Source: Zygnema cylindricum (taxonomy: Eukaryota; Streptophyta; Zygnematophyceae; Zygnematales; Zygnemataceae). From it: a stretch of 64,000 nucleotides of DNA. A program made the translations under genes and the position numbers. The stretch's first letter is position 1, and each line of letters begins with the position of its first letter. The notes below the pieces were generated by a model that ran no database searches, was not told the DNA's origin, and saw only the letters and a list, made by a program, of their open reading frames with translations. Below are positions 35,640 to 47,011 of this stretch, piece after piece. The stretch is taken from NCBI GenBank assembly GCA_037447655.1, contig JBBHKE010000539.1:18740-82739 (forward strand), written 5' to 3'.

Positions 35640-36397
35640 CGGAACTAAATGGAATACAATAGAACACCAAACAGAGAATCCACAATAAACAACAATGTGA
35701 CCAAAACCCGCAGAAAATTAGATAATCACTGAAAAAAGAGTTACACAGCAAATATTGTGTGGACAGCTTCGGCAGAAATGTTAAGAAATTAAGTTCTCCT
35801 TGAAAGAAGGCAATAAAGATGCTAAGCTCCGAAAACGTGTGAAACTTTGCCCATTCTTTATGACCTAAAAAAAAAGTCCACACTATCACTGGAAGTACCT
35901 GAAAATCGCACAATACTCTTCTCCCGCAGTTCCGCACTCTTTGGTCGTACTTTTAGTTCGCACTATTTTCACGCACTTTTCAACGGCGGATTGGAAATAT
36001 AAAATATTAGATCGGGCAATGTCTTCCGTACTATATGGTACAGTACAGTACTGTACTGTACTGTACTGTAGTGTACAGTACTGTACTGTACAGTACAGTA
36101 GTACAAAGCTTTCAAAACATTTAGGGTTTCAGTTTCCGAAAACCTGCAGCATCTTCCTGAAAGAATCTGAACCCGCTTGCTACGCTGACCCTACATTTTT
36201 GTATCTCCTCTCTTGCCTTCTCTTTCTCCCTCTATTTCCCCCTCGCTCGTTTCACTCAGCCGCATTTCTCTTTCCTCTGCCTTCGCCACTCTTTTCTCTA
36301 TTTTTTTCCAGCTTACAGGAAGAAAAAGCAAAAAAAAACAAAAAATAAGAGAAAAAAAGAGAAAAAGAAAGAAAAGGTAGCAGAGGAGGGGTAGACC
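35640..36397. promoter_or_regulatory. Shared divergent promoter region
   Basis: The pseudouridine synthase gene (minus) and the SR45/RNPS1-like gene (plus) start on either side. The interval contains the pentamer array 36,037-36,103 and CGCACT-type words near 35,930-35,975, which also occur beside the array upstream of NCBP1. Just before the start codon is an A/G-rich leader (36,320-36,395). Confidence 0.45.
36037..36103. repeat. Inverted GTACA/TACTG pentamer array
   Basis: The pentamers GTACA and TGTAC alternate in blocks that form palindromes such as TACTGTACAGTAC. The array lies ~295 bp before the start codon at 36,398. It is the same motif as at 13,036-13,152. Confidence 0.85.
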
Positions 36398-39300
36398 ATG
36401 GCTCGGCGCTCTCGTTCTGGCTCTGAGTCCAAATCTGCCTCCTCCTACTCTCGGTCGACCTCAGCTTCCGCTTCTCCCTCTCGCTCCTTCTCAGGATCTG
36501 ACTCTGACTCAGACAGCGGTCAAAGCAAAAGCCCCAGTCGACGTAAAACCCCCCCCTCCCCCTCCTCCCTCCCCCCCCTCTCTCTCGCCTCCCCCCCCCT
36601 CCTCTCTTCCTCCCCCCTCTCTCCCTCCCCCCTCTCCTCTCTTTCCTTTTCTCTTTCCTCTCTCTTTCTCGCTGTTTCCTTCCCTCTATGTCGCCCTCTC
36701 TCTCCCTCTCCCCCCCTTCCACTGTCGTCCTGCTCTCTGGCTCTAGACCTATGACAAGCACGTTCTCATGACAACCTCTCTCTCCCTCCCTCTTCGTCTT
36801 CCCTCTCCCTTCTCCCCCTCCTGCCCTCCCCTCAGTCCTTCTCACCTCTCCTTCCCTCTCTCTCACTCCCCTTCTCCCACTCTCTCTCTACTCTCTCTTC
36901 TCCCTCTACCACTACCTCCCACTCCCTCCTTCCCCCCCTTCCTCCCACTTCCTCTCTCCTTTGGCACTCACTCCCTCTCTCCTCTCTCCCTTTCTCTCTC
37001 TCCTCTCGCTCTCTCTCCCACTCCCTTCTCTCTATCTTTCCCCCTCTCTCCCCTTCCCTCTTTCTCTCCTTTTCTCTCTCTCTCCCCTTCCCGTTCTCTT
37101 TCCCTCTCTCTTTCCGCCCTTTCTCTCTTTCTCTCCCTCTACCCCCCAGTGCGACTCGGAGTGACCCTGGACTCATTCCCCTGGGAGAGCCTCCGGAGGG
37201 GGGGTATCGAGTGGTGGTGGGGGAGGAGGAGGAGAAGGAGAGAGAGAGGGAGAAGGAGAAGGAGATGACATTTAGGGGAGGGAGAGACGTGGAAAATCCT
37301 GAAGATACGGTCAGTTTCTTTTCGTTCTTCTTCTCTTTTTTTTGGATTTCGGTTTCTGGAGAAGCGTATGTTTGTTTCCTTTTCCTTTTTTTTGAGTTAT
37401 TAGTTTTCTCTCTTTTCCCCTCTCTTTCTCTCCCTCTCTCCTCCCTCTCTCTCTCCCGCTCTCTCTCCCCCTCTCTTTCTCTCCCTCTCTCTCTCTTGCT
37501 GTCCTTGTCGCTGTCTCTTTCTCTCCAGCTGTCTCTCTCTATCTGTCTCTCTCTTTTTTCTTTCTCTCTCTCTCCCTCTCCCTATATCTCTCTCTGTCCG
37601 TCTCTCTCTCTCTCTCTGCCTTTTTCCCGCTTTGTCTCTGTCTTTGTCTCTGTGTCTCTCACTCTCTCTCTCTCCCTCTCTATCTCTGTCTCTATCCCTC
37701 TTTATCTCATTCCTTCTCCAAATCATTTTGCTACATGTTTTTGACCCTGTGTCCATTTTTGCAGCAAGGCTCCCCCTCCGCCTCCACCTTTACCTCCACC
37801 TCCTCCTAGAGATGAACAGCCTCCTCTTTCAAAAAAAGTCGAAGTTCCTCCTAGGTACAGCATCCTCACTGCCAATAAACCCCTTATCATAAACTACAGA
37901 AAACAGCTGTTTTACCCATTTATACTTTTATGCGGTTTTTTTAAGCTTGTAATTGAAACCCTAAAATAAATTATGACATACTTTTTTTTAACCTGTGATA
38001 AAACGATAGCAAACTTTGTATTATATCTACAAACCACACTGTTGGTTGTGGAAACTCTTTTGGTTTGATATATTTCTGAAATGGATTTCCTCTGACAGAA
38101 CAGCTGATATGGACAGTGTTTCAAACTCTCAAAATAGCATTTTCTTGTGTTGTTTTCTCTATTCTTTTTCTCTTTTAGATTAGGGCTTCTAACAGCGAAC
38201 TTTAGGGTTTGCTTTTTATATCAAACTGGTCTTCAGTGAGTCTTAAAAGCTTAGGTTATAGGGATTTTGGTGATGCTATGGTGAATGAAAGTTTTCATTT
38301 TAATGCAAGATGATGCTAGTGTTCACTGTAATAATCTGATTCTTCTTCTTTTTGGTATTAAAAGGAGCAATTTTTATTTTATTTTTGAGCTTTTTTAGGG
38401 AGGTCCGCGAACCAACTCCGGAGTCCACAAAGCTTCATGTTGGATGCTTGACCCGTAATGTGACCGAAGAACACCTGAAAGAAATATTCAGTAAGTATTT
38501 TCTGATATTCGTTGTGTATTGTCGATTTGAAAGATGTATTCATTTAGTATTTTTGATACTCAATGTTGTAAGTAATTTTTGATATTTATCGTGTAATTGT
38601 TGATCTGAAAGAAACATTCAGTCAGTACTCTTGGTCATTGTCTGAATATCAATCTGAAAGAGATGTGCAGCAAGTATTTTTTATTTTCATTGCGTAATGT
38701 TGATTTGAAAATTATTGATTTGAAAGAAATGTTCAGTAAGTATTTTTGGAATTCATTGTATAATGTCGTTTCTTCTGTTTATTTTCAAGAGTGTGGATTA
38801 GTTTTTGATGTTGGAGAACGAGAGATCATTCTGTTGTGGCTCTTTTTTGAATTTTTTTAATCCGTTATAGAATTTTGGTGAAATACTAAAAATTGTCCAT
38901 TTGACTACATTGTTGTTAGTGGAGGATCCGCGACTTCATTATTCTTTTAGCAATTAACTTCAATTTTTGTTGGTGTTGAACAGGCTTGTACGGCGAAGTG
39001 ACTTACGTTGAGCTTTCGATGGACAAGCAGGTAAACAAAAGTTTATATTCACTGTAGTTGAGTGTCAATGTTGATCATTAAGCAGTCAAAGATGACAGTT
39101 TGATAAGAATGGCTGGTTTTTTGTTCCAGAGAGGAGGGTTTGATTGTCTTTTTTCCTAATATTCATCCTTGGCCCCATTGTTTTTTTGAAAATAAGTGGG
39201 TCGCCATCTGTTTGGCGATCTGTTTTTTCTGCTTTTGATGAAGAATTTGAGTCATTTTTTTGGAGCTGGCAAGTTTCTGACAAAAAAAGTAGTGGTGACC

Positions 39301-42300
39301 ATTTGCATCACCACCAAGCTTTGCATGCCTTTTAATTTAATTGTCGTAATTGCTTCAGGTAAATCTGCCCAAAGGTTTCGGGTATGTGGAGTATAAGACC
39401 AGGGCAGAGGCTGAGAAGGCACAACAGCATATGGATGGAGTAAGTCTCTAGTCACTTCCTTTCTGAATTTTTTGTCTCAATTGGATTTTTGTAGACTTCT
39501 GTCTGCGTTCATCCAAGTATGTTTTGTTATGGAGGTAGACCGTCAAATTACAACACATGTTTCAAAGTAGATTTGTTTTCTAGAACCCTGTCAATTGAAG
39601 TAGTGTCGATATTCATTTTTAATAGCATGATATTCGTTTTGAATAATCTCAGGCCTGCAGAGAAAAAATGTAATGAGTTGGTCTTTTTTTAGGTCCTTGC
39701 ATGAGTAATATTACTGCTCCCCGTATAGATGACATTTTAGGTTTTCATCCTTTTGGTAAGATTCATGATGCTCTTTTTTTGGTGCATCTGTTGCTCGTAG
39801 TGTTTGTCCTACTTAATAATTTATTTATTTTTATCTGAATACATCTCAAAACTGCAACCTGCACACAATATTCTAGTTTTGCAATCCATGTCCTTAATGA
39901 AAGTCGGTGAATCCATGTATTTGCTGAGGAATCCGTGTGTTTGTGACAATCTCAAACTTTTTATTGGTTATCTTGTGTTTTAAGTAATTTTTTTTTGTAA
40001 TCAGCTTGGGTTTTTAATAGTGTATGTTTTTTATTGGCTTATGTACAGGGGCAAATAGATGGAAATGTTGTGAGTGCTCAATTTGTGCTCATTCCCAGAC
40101 AACCAAAAGTAGCTCCTGTTCCAAACAGGCCAATGCCACCTTTTCCACGTGGACCTCAGGAGTTTAACAAAGATCTTCCTGGTAGAAGGAGAGGAGAATC
40201 TCCTCCTCCTCGGAATCGTCGTTCTCCAAGTCCTCCTCGGCGAAGGGGAGAGTCGCCGAGAAGACGAGGAGCCTCTCCTTTGCCGCGAAGACGCTCTCCT
40301 TCTCCTGGGAGAGGACGACGCAGATCTCCCATAAGGTGGGACGTTCGGTTCTGATTTATGATTTTTTGATTTTATCATTCGGATTAAAGGAGCGAGGATA
40401 AGTAAGTTAGAGAAACGGATTTTCATTTTTGTTTCCTTATGGTCAGGAGTTATCAACTAGTTTTGATGGAGTTAACCCCAGAAGTGAAATATATGGAGTT
40501 TGATGCATTCTGTATATGCTGTCTCTTGTCACGCGAATGACAATAACTCACGTTTTTCCCCACTTTTTCATGTTTTTGTGATGTGTGCTGACTGTATTTC
40601 CAAAGTCTTGGTGTTCACAACGGGTATATTTGTCTTTTTTCTATCTCACATGCTTATTATGTTGTTAGTTTTCCTTAGGTTTTTCAAGTGAAGTACAGAT
40701 GTTACTTTGATTGCTATCTCGTTGAGCATTTTATCTTTGAGATTAAGCTGTAACCCGTTTGACATCTTTTGTCAGGCTCTTTTTATGCTTTCTGGCGGCT
40801 TTCTGTTTTTTTTGTTTTTTTTTTTTTGGTGGATTAAATGATGTGCTCTTTTATTAGAAGTGTGAAAAGCCTAGCAATCACTTATTTTAAGTCTTTTGTG
40901 GATTGTGTCGGTTCTTTCGAACAGGCCACTGCGTAGGCCAAGGAGTCCTCCAGGCAGGAGATTATCTCCCATAGTGTACCGTCGCGATCGCAGGTATTTC
41001 CCATTTTTTTTTTTTTTCATTTTAACAATTATGGAGATAACGCAGAACTGAATTAGACTCTGGTCCTGTGTGTCTAATGACAAGTTGTTTAAAGCATAAG
41101 AATTTATGGTAAGGATTACCAATTTAAATTTTTGTTTAACATAATCGACTGTGCCCTAGTCTTGGGGCAATGAATATTATGATGGTTATGTTTTGTGGTT
41201 CAGCCACCAATCATTTTTGCCGAGAAAACGTTGGTTATGGTGTTTAGAAGGTTTAAATGGACTACTGTGAAGCATAGTCCTTGATTTATTTCAAAAATGG
41301 GCATGATTTCGGGTACCTTTTCTCTCTAAGAGTAGTTATATGCTGCCTCTTTGTAGGCCATCGGAGGACGGTCTCTACCCTTGTTTGTTGTCAGACACTG
41401 TTATTGTATCATTACAAAAGAATCTTTCCCTTTTCACTAATGTTATGGACTTGATATAGGTTCTTCAGTTATCATGCAGTTTTGGATGTATTTATAAAGA
41501 ACTAAAAAGATCGCTCAGGTAGGTTGGGTCTAAAATTCGTCTGTCTTCTCCATACCAAGTTCACTCAATTCAGTTAAGAGGTACTACCGTTTTTGTTTCA
41601 TTTACATCTATAGGTGTTATATGGCTGTTGTTTGCAAGTTTATATTCTTATCCCTCCTCCTTTCTTCTTCCTTCTTCTTTGTCATCAGGTCCCCTCTGCC
41701 TCCCCGACGACGCTCTCCTCCTCCCAGACGGTTATCTCCTCCCCCTCGTAAAGGACCTCGGAGTCGTAGTCCATTTCGGAAACCAATGAGATCACGCTCT
41801 CCACCTCGCAGGTTTGAGATCCTTGCTTCACACATAAATACCGTTTTTGCATATAGTTTTATCTGACTGATTTTGTTGCAATTTTGAACAGCATATATCC
41901 TTGTTGCAGGTATTGTCAGATGGTTATGTGTTTCTGGATTAAGGACACGTTTTTGCACAAATTCACTAGGTTTTTGCACAAATTCACTAAGTCTCTAGTT
42001 CACAAATTTAGGTCTATATTCTTGCATCTGTCAAAGTCGTGCTTTGTTTTGTTGTCTACTGCTGAAACTATAACTGCATTTGGATTGCTAAATTTTATTT
42101 ATTGGGAACATTTTTTATTGATTCCAGAGGTTGTATGGATGAAATGCACTCTCAGAGTCTGTACATCTTTTCTATTATTTTTGTGGACTTTCGACTTGTG
42201 GACTTCTCTTTGCAGTTCAGCTATTCTAGTTCGTTTGTTTTTATTTGTTTGCCGGATTTTCTCAGGTCAATTTTCGGATCAGAGGTCAATTTTCTGAGAT

Positions 42301-43742
42301 TAATTTCCTGAGATCATTTTCTTACCTGTTACAACAAACATTGCCTGAAATATTTGCAGGGTACGTTCACCTCCCAGTAAGCGACCTCGGTCAAGCTCGT
42401 ATTCGTCAGAGTCACCACCAGTCTCACCGGGAAAGAGGGTGAGAGAATAGCTTATCATGACTCAGAGATGCAATGGTATAGATAGGTTTTTTTGTGGGAA
42501 TTGAGAGGTTTTATGGATAATGTTTTTATGTGGAAGCATAGAGTCAAGATGGTTTAGTTATCAGGAATGACATAGAACATGCTAGGCAGAGCTTTGCACT
42601 GTTGTCAGTTTTAATAAGGAAGTGAATTGAGGGTTTTGTCGGTGGTTTGACCAAACAATTTTTTAGAGAAATTAGTGGAGGTAGGTTGATTGTATGGTTA
42701 GGAGCTACATTTTATGAGATAGAAGAAATTTGAATAATGCAAATTAAAAAATTGCAGATCTATAATAGCTTGACGTTGGCACCGTAAAGATATTAAGTCC
42801 CATGGGCAGTATGAAAATAAGTGCCATTTTATATAACTTATTTCATTTTTGTTTCATTTGACTTAATTTATTTTGTTGTCAAATACGCATATCCTGAAGC
42901 TGATTGCTTGATACAGTGGCATACAGCCAAACTGAATATGCGCAAAGTAATTATGGTGATTCGTTTTGTGACTCTTCTCTGCACCACAGAAGGGAATTGA
43001 ATGGCAACCACCCATATTACATCTTCTATTCTCCTTTGTTTTACTTGATGGTTGAAAAGTTTATAGAGTCTTTAAGTCTACCGTATGTTTACCGAATGTT
43101 TACCGAATGTTTTTCTGTATGGTTTGAGCACAGAAATCGCTACCTCCACGTGGAAGAGCCAAGCAGGACAGTGAAAGCCCTAGTCGGTAAGGCTTATATT
43201 GAGCTTACGGTCACTCTTTTTCTTTCTCTTTTCATTTTTTTTTTCCTTCCATTTTTATTTTCCCTCTTTTTTTCTTTCATTCTTTTTTCTTTTCTGTTTT
43301 TTTTCTCTTCAACTTTTGGACTATCGTGATCGTTTTGCCAAAAAATTAGGATAGTCTGTGTTTGCTCTCACATTAGTGTTTCCATCTTTCATTCACACAC
43401 TCAACTTTTGTAGATTGTCGATGGAGTGTTTTCCTTTTTTTTGAGTGAAGTGCCTGTTTTAACAAACTGAGGTGGGAAGATAAACCTATTTAGGCTTCAA
43501 ACTCTTCTCTTAAACATTGCTGTTTCTGTTGGTTGTTGTATTATTTTGTCGCACTGTATAATTCATCTTCTTTCTGATTTAGATGTCATCCTTTCTTTTT
43601 CTATTTAGGTTAGGAATCATCAGATACATTTACTGCAAATAAAGATATTGAATGTATCTTTTTTCTTCTTGTCTTCAAAATGCAGATCTCGGAGCCCCTC
43701 CAGCTCATCAGATCGGAGCAGCTCTCCCACTAAAAATAAAAG
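36398..43742 (+). CDS. RNPS1: SR45/RNPS1-like RNA-binding splicing factor, 3' end unresolved
   Basis: RNPS1/SR45 joins the exon junction complex through ASAP/PSAP and influences splice-site choice. Exons: 36398-36542, 37765-37854, 38399-38490, 38984-39030, 39359-39439, 40049-40335, 40925-40993, 41689-41811, 42360-42438, 43134-43186, 43686-43742. The protein begins with a Ser-rich RS domain (MARRSRSGSESKSASSYSRS), then a proline-rich stretch. One RRM (about residues 90-170) has LHVGCLTRNVTEEHLKEIF and VNLPKGFGYVEYKTRAEAEK. A long Arg/Ser/Pro C-terminal RS region spreads over six exons. Two problems remain. Exon 1 ends in phase 1 while exon 2 needs phase 2, so a small exon or another donor in the pyrimidine-rich intron 1 is missing. 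The terminal exon after 43,742 (phase 2) was not found with confidence. Confidence 0.93.
36543..37764. repeat. Polypyrimidine-rich intron 1 of the SR45/RNPS1-like gene
   Basis: Long C/T-only tracts fill 36,545-37,145 and 37,390-37,690, separated by a short purine-rich segment at 37,190-37,285. Strand asymmetry is extreme and long open frames of Ser/Leu/Pro appear by composition alone. One segment, 37,150-37,309, is flanked by CCCCAG and GGTCAG and is open in one frame with acidic content; its phases do not fit exons 1 and 2, so I do not call it an exon. Confidence 0.85.
38473..38770. repeat. Tandem repeats spanning the exon 3 donor of the SR45/RNPS1-like gene
   Basis: The last ~16 nt of exon 3 plus its donor, CTGAAAGAAATATTCAGTAAGT (true donor at 38,491), recur downstream about four times. 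The best copies are GAAACATTCAGTCAGT (donor at 38,621) and GAAATGTTCAGTAAGT (donor at 38,736). Others near 38,535 and 38,660 have lost the GT context. Unit spacing varies from about 50 to 65 bp. Confidence 0.85.
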
Positions 43743-46342
43743 GTGTGACTATTTATACTTCATATGGTCGTTTCTCAAGTTTAAACAAATCTTTACTATG
43801 TGTGGTAATTATCAGGTTTTTTGAAGAGCAGTTTTTTTGGGAAAAAAAAAATTTGTTATTGTGAATTGTCACCTGATCAGAAACCGCCAAATGTGGATTT
43901 GTGTGGATATGTACGATATTGTTGCAAAGTTAACTTGACTGAAAAGTCCATATAATGCTCTTTTGAGTTTTGGCTCATTTGCTATATATTCCTTTTCATA
44001 TTTCCTTTTGCAATTCGATTTGATCATCCCTTTCACTCACAGTATTTATTTTTGTATGGCTCCTTTATAAAGTATGCATACTTTTTTTTCTTGGATCTTG
44101 AAACTGTGCCCGGATTTTCAGGTTGTAATTCAATTTACGTTAAAGTATGTTTTTTTTTTAAGTTTTACTTTTGATTCTTGTACCTGGAGGACAAGCTAGT
44201 ATAATAATTGTGCTCTAAGTAGCGATCTGGAAATAAAGGATTAGGGTTGTTTTTTCCTCCCACTTACTAATATAAATACTCTCCCTGGATGATTAAAGGT
44301 AGTCAATATACCTGCAGTCGAGCTTTGCGAATTTCCGGTTTTGTAACGATTTCTTGTATATCCTGAGGCAGATATTGTAAGTCAAAAGAGGAAACTACGC
44401 TTTTTACGTCATTTTTCTGACATCGGGTTCACTTTGTGGTCTTGTGGGAATGAGTTTCAGATAAAATTTTCGGTGGAAAAATCTTTAGTGGAAAAAGTTT
44501 TCAGTGGAGATATATTCTCTTGCAGATCTGGCATATGTAAAACGCAGCTTCGACATCCACGAAAATCTTGTCTCCGGTTTTTTTTCGTCTTTTACCAACA
44601 ACTACTGCACTGCTTTGTATGTTGCTAATGAATTGTTTATGCAGATTAAAGCAGATCAAAGGGGGCCGAGGAAAACCTATTTTCACTGCATTAATTTTCC
44701 ATTCATGACATGGTTTGTTGCATACTGGGTTGGTTGTAAGGTCTCGGTTTTATAGCAGTAGAATACTACAAAAGTTTTCCTACAAAAAGTTTCCTACAAA
44801 AGTTTTCCTACAACAGTTTTTTTTCCAGTGGGTTCAAAGTTAGGGTTTTTGGTAAGATTCCCAAGGGTCAGCAAAGCGCAAAAAACAAAAAAAAAAAATC
44901 AATTAGGGTCAATTAGTATCGTCGAAGAAAAAGTCAAAACTCGTCAATCAGAGTAATGCATTCTAGTAACAACATCGCATTCACAATATGTGTTGTACCT
45001 GTCTCTACTTTTCAGTTTAGTTTTATCGCCTAAACAACACTAATTGTGGTCTGGTTGTCAGTTGTGTAGACTCCGGTTTTTGTCTCCGATTTCTTCTCTG
45101 TTTAAGGTAGAAACTGCATGGGATTGGGCATAGAAATTGTTAGGAATCTTTGTGGCGTTGGAGGAAGGACGGCATCTTTTCATGTCTTCTTGGGAACGGC
45201 CTCTGTTGACAGTCTCTGAGAGTCTCTCTCTCTCTCTTCGTCTTCGACTAGGAGGAGATCAACGACAGCTCATTTTGGCTCAAACAAGGTCGACTCCGGC
45301 TGTTTCTGTCGTTACTGGTTCAATGAAGATTCGCCCAAGCTGGCCGCTTTTGGCAGTTGAGTTTTTGGAGAGGTGAAAATATTGGGGGTCCCTGTGGATA
45401 CTCATGGAAAGAGCTCTGGAAATGCTTTGGAAAACATTGTTGGGTATTGTTTTGTGGAAAAATGAAAAATGGACAAGGGAGGAGGCGTTATTCTTTCTAG
45501 GATTTGAAGGAAGATGAGGACAGTCTCGATGAACGATGGTAGTTTTTCGGAGAAATTGTTTGGAGGCAGTATGGTTTTGATATTTTGAAAATACGAAGCT
45601 GGTCTCATGCCAGCTTTGTGATTTCTTTCCCTTTTTCTGTTTAGTTCGTGTACCTAATAATTGCTCTGTTTTTGTGGCGTTAATACTCTGTAAATGGCTC
45701 ATTTGTTGCTGTTTTATGCTTTTGTTGGAAAACTGCTAAAGTCAATTTGTTCGGCAATTTTTTGCAATCTAGTTTACAATTTCGGATCAGATTTTTCAGT
45801 TTTGCAGTCATGTATTGTACCTCGGCATGATATGATATCTATTGATAAAAGAAAGAAAGCTCTCCAGAATGCTTGTGAAAGAGAACAAGCATGACAATAT
45901 TATCAAGTTTTCTTGCCCTAAAACTTTAGTTAGTGTAGACCTCTGCAGAAGTCCTGGTTCACCTACCTGTGTTCTTGTAACTTTTAGTTGAAATGTCTCG
46001 CTTTTCCTCATTCATTCCCAAATATAGACGTTAGTTATTGTCCACAGTATCTGTTCATGAATCAAAATTTCGCTTTTTGATTTGCTGCTGTTATCCCTTT
46101 TTTAAACTGCTATTTTTCCACTGGTCAACGCAGTAAGTTGGTTGGTCATTGGTATGAATGCACCCTTGATAGTTGTAGTCAGTAACTAAATGTCAGGACT
46201 GATACAGTAATCTCACGGCTGTTTTCAATTTTTTATCGCATGATTTGAAGTTTCAATGTATAATTTTCTATCTACACTTTGTCATCTTAACGTAAGATAT
46301 GCTTTGAGAGATGTGGAGAAGACTGTTGCACAGCAATATACC
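43743..46342. other. Region after the last resolved SR45/RNPS1-like exon
   Basis: The 3' end of the SR45/RNPS1-like gene should lie here. Candidate acceptors at 44,525, 44,645 and 45,211 all give short tails that are not clearly RS-like, so none is preferred. No other gene is evident. Confidence 0.4.
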
Positions 46343-46434
46343 TGCAGTTATTATTCAGATTATAGAGATCAACAATGTCATCCAGATTCTGAAGGACAAT
46401 CTCACTTGTTGTCAAGCAACCACTGTACCTAAAA
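46343..46434 (-). other. Possible isolated exon, strand uncertain
   Basis: On the minus strand the segment lies between a GGTACAG acceptor and a GCAG/GTATAT donor. It is open as ~27 residues with EIVLQNLDDIVDLYNLNNN, which looks protein-like. On the plus strand it follows CTGCAG, opens with YYSDYRDQQCHPDSEGQ and ends at a stop, and its phase could accept the SR45/RNPS1-like exon 11. I cannot decide between these or chance. Confidence 0.25.
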
Positions 46435-46833
46435 AGACAAGCAAAGCTCAGCGTATAGAGTAAGCATTAAAAACGTTAGGGCAGAGATTTACCGCAGTAA
46501 TTTAAATAGTACCCTCAAGATAGATAGAGGATTTTGAGAACCTGCAGAAGTCGAAATCAAAGGGTTAACTATTTCGAAAACTGTAGTTTTGTGAGTACAC
46601 CTTCAAGACACTTTGTGCAATTTTAGGAGTAATTTTACGTTCAGTCCTGTGTTTGTATTTTTTGCAAAAACCAACTTTGGTTCATAGAATGTCCAGTTCG
46701 CTGACCTGCATTCACTTCTCCACAGCTTTTATATTCCTTAAAGACCAATTTACAAGGAAATCGGCAGTTTTTGATTGACTACATGCCTGTATAAAAGTAC
46801 TTGTACAGAGGACCACTACCATCAACGGAACAA

Positions 46834-46923
46834 CGAACACTTTTACCAAAAATGGAACAATGACCCCTTTTACTGAAAACGGAACAATGACCACTTTTAC
46901 CGAAAACGGAACAATGAAATTTT
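46834..46923. repeat. ~27-30-bp minisatellite between genes
   Basis: Three to four units of GGAACAATGACCACTTTTACCGAAAAC type lie here. The frames on both strands that cross it are products of the period. It lies ~90 bp beyond the TAF9 stop codon, probably in the 3' flank. Confidence 0.8.
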
Positions 46924-47011
46924 TTACCAAACCAGAGAATGAACAAGGCATGAACTTCCACATAGACGAAACGCTTCAACTCCCTCCATTGACTTTTTAA
47001 AAAAAGGACCA

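Noticed and set aside
36252-37756. Long Ser/Leu/Pro and Arg/Glu open frames on both strands
   Set aside because: They are produced by the CT-rich intron 1 of the SR45/RNPS1-like gene; frames are open in several phases at once because stops are rare in such sequence.
45137-45376. Possible last exon of the SR45/RNPS1-like gene (CTCTCTCTTCGTCTTCGACTAGG)
   Set aside because: The frame reading Ser/Arg-rich is not reachable from exon 11 with any AG acceptor in the right phase, and the reachable frame is not RS-like.
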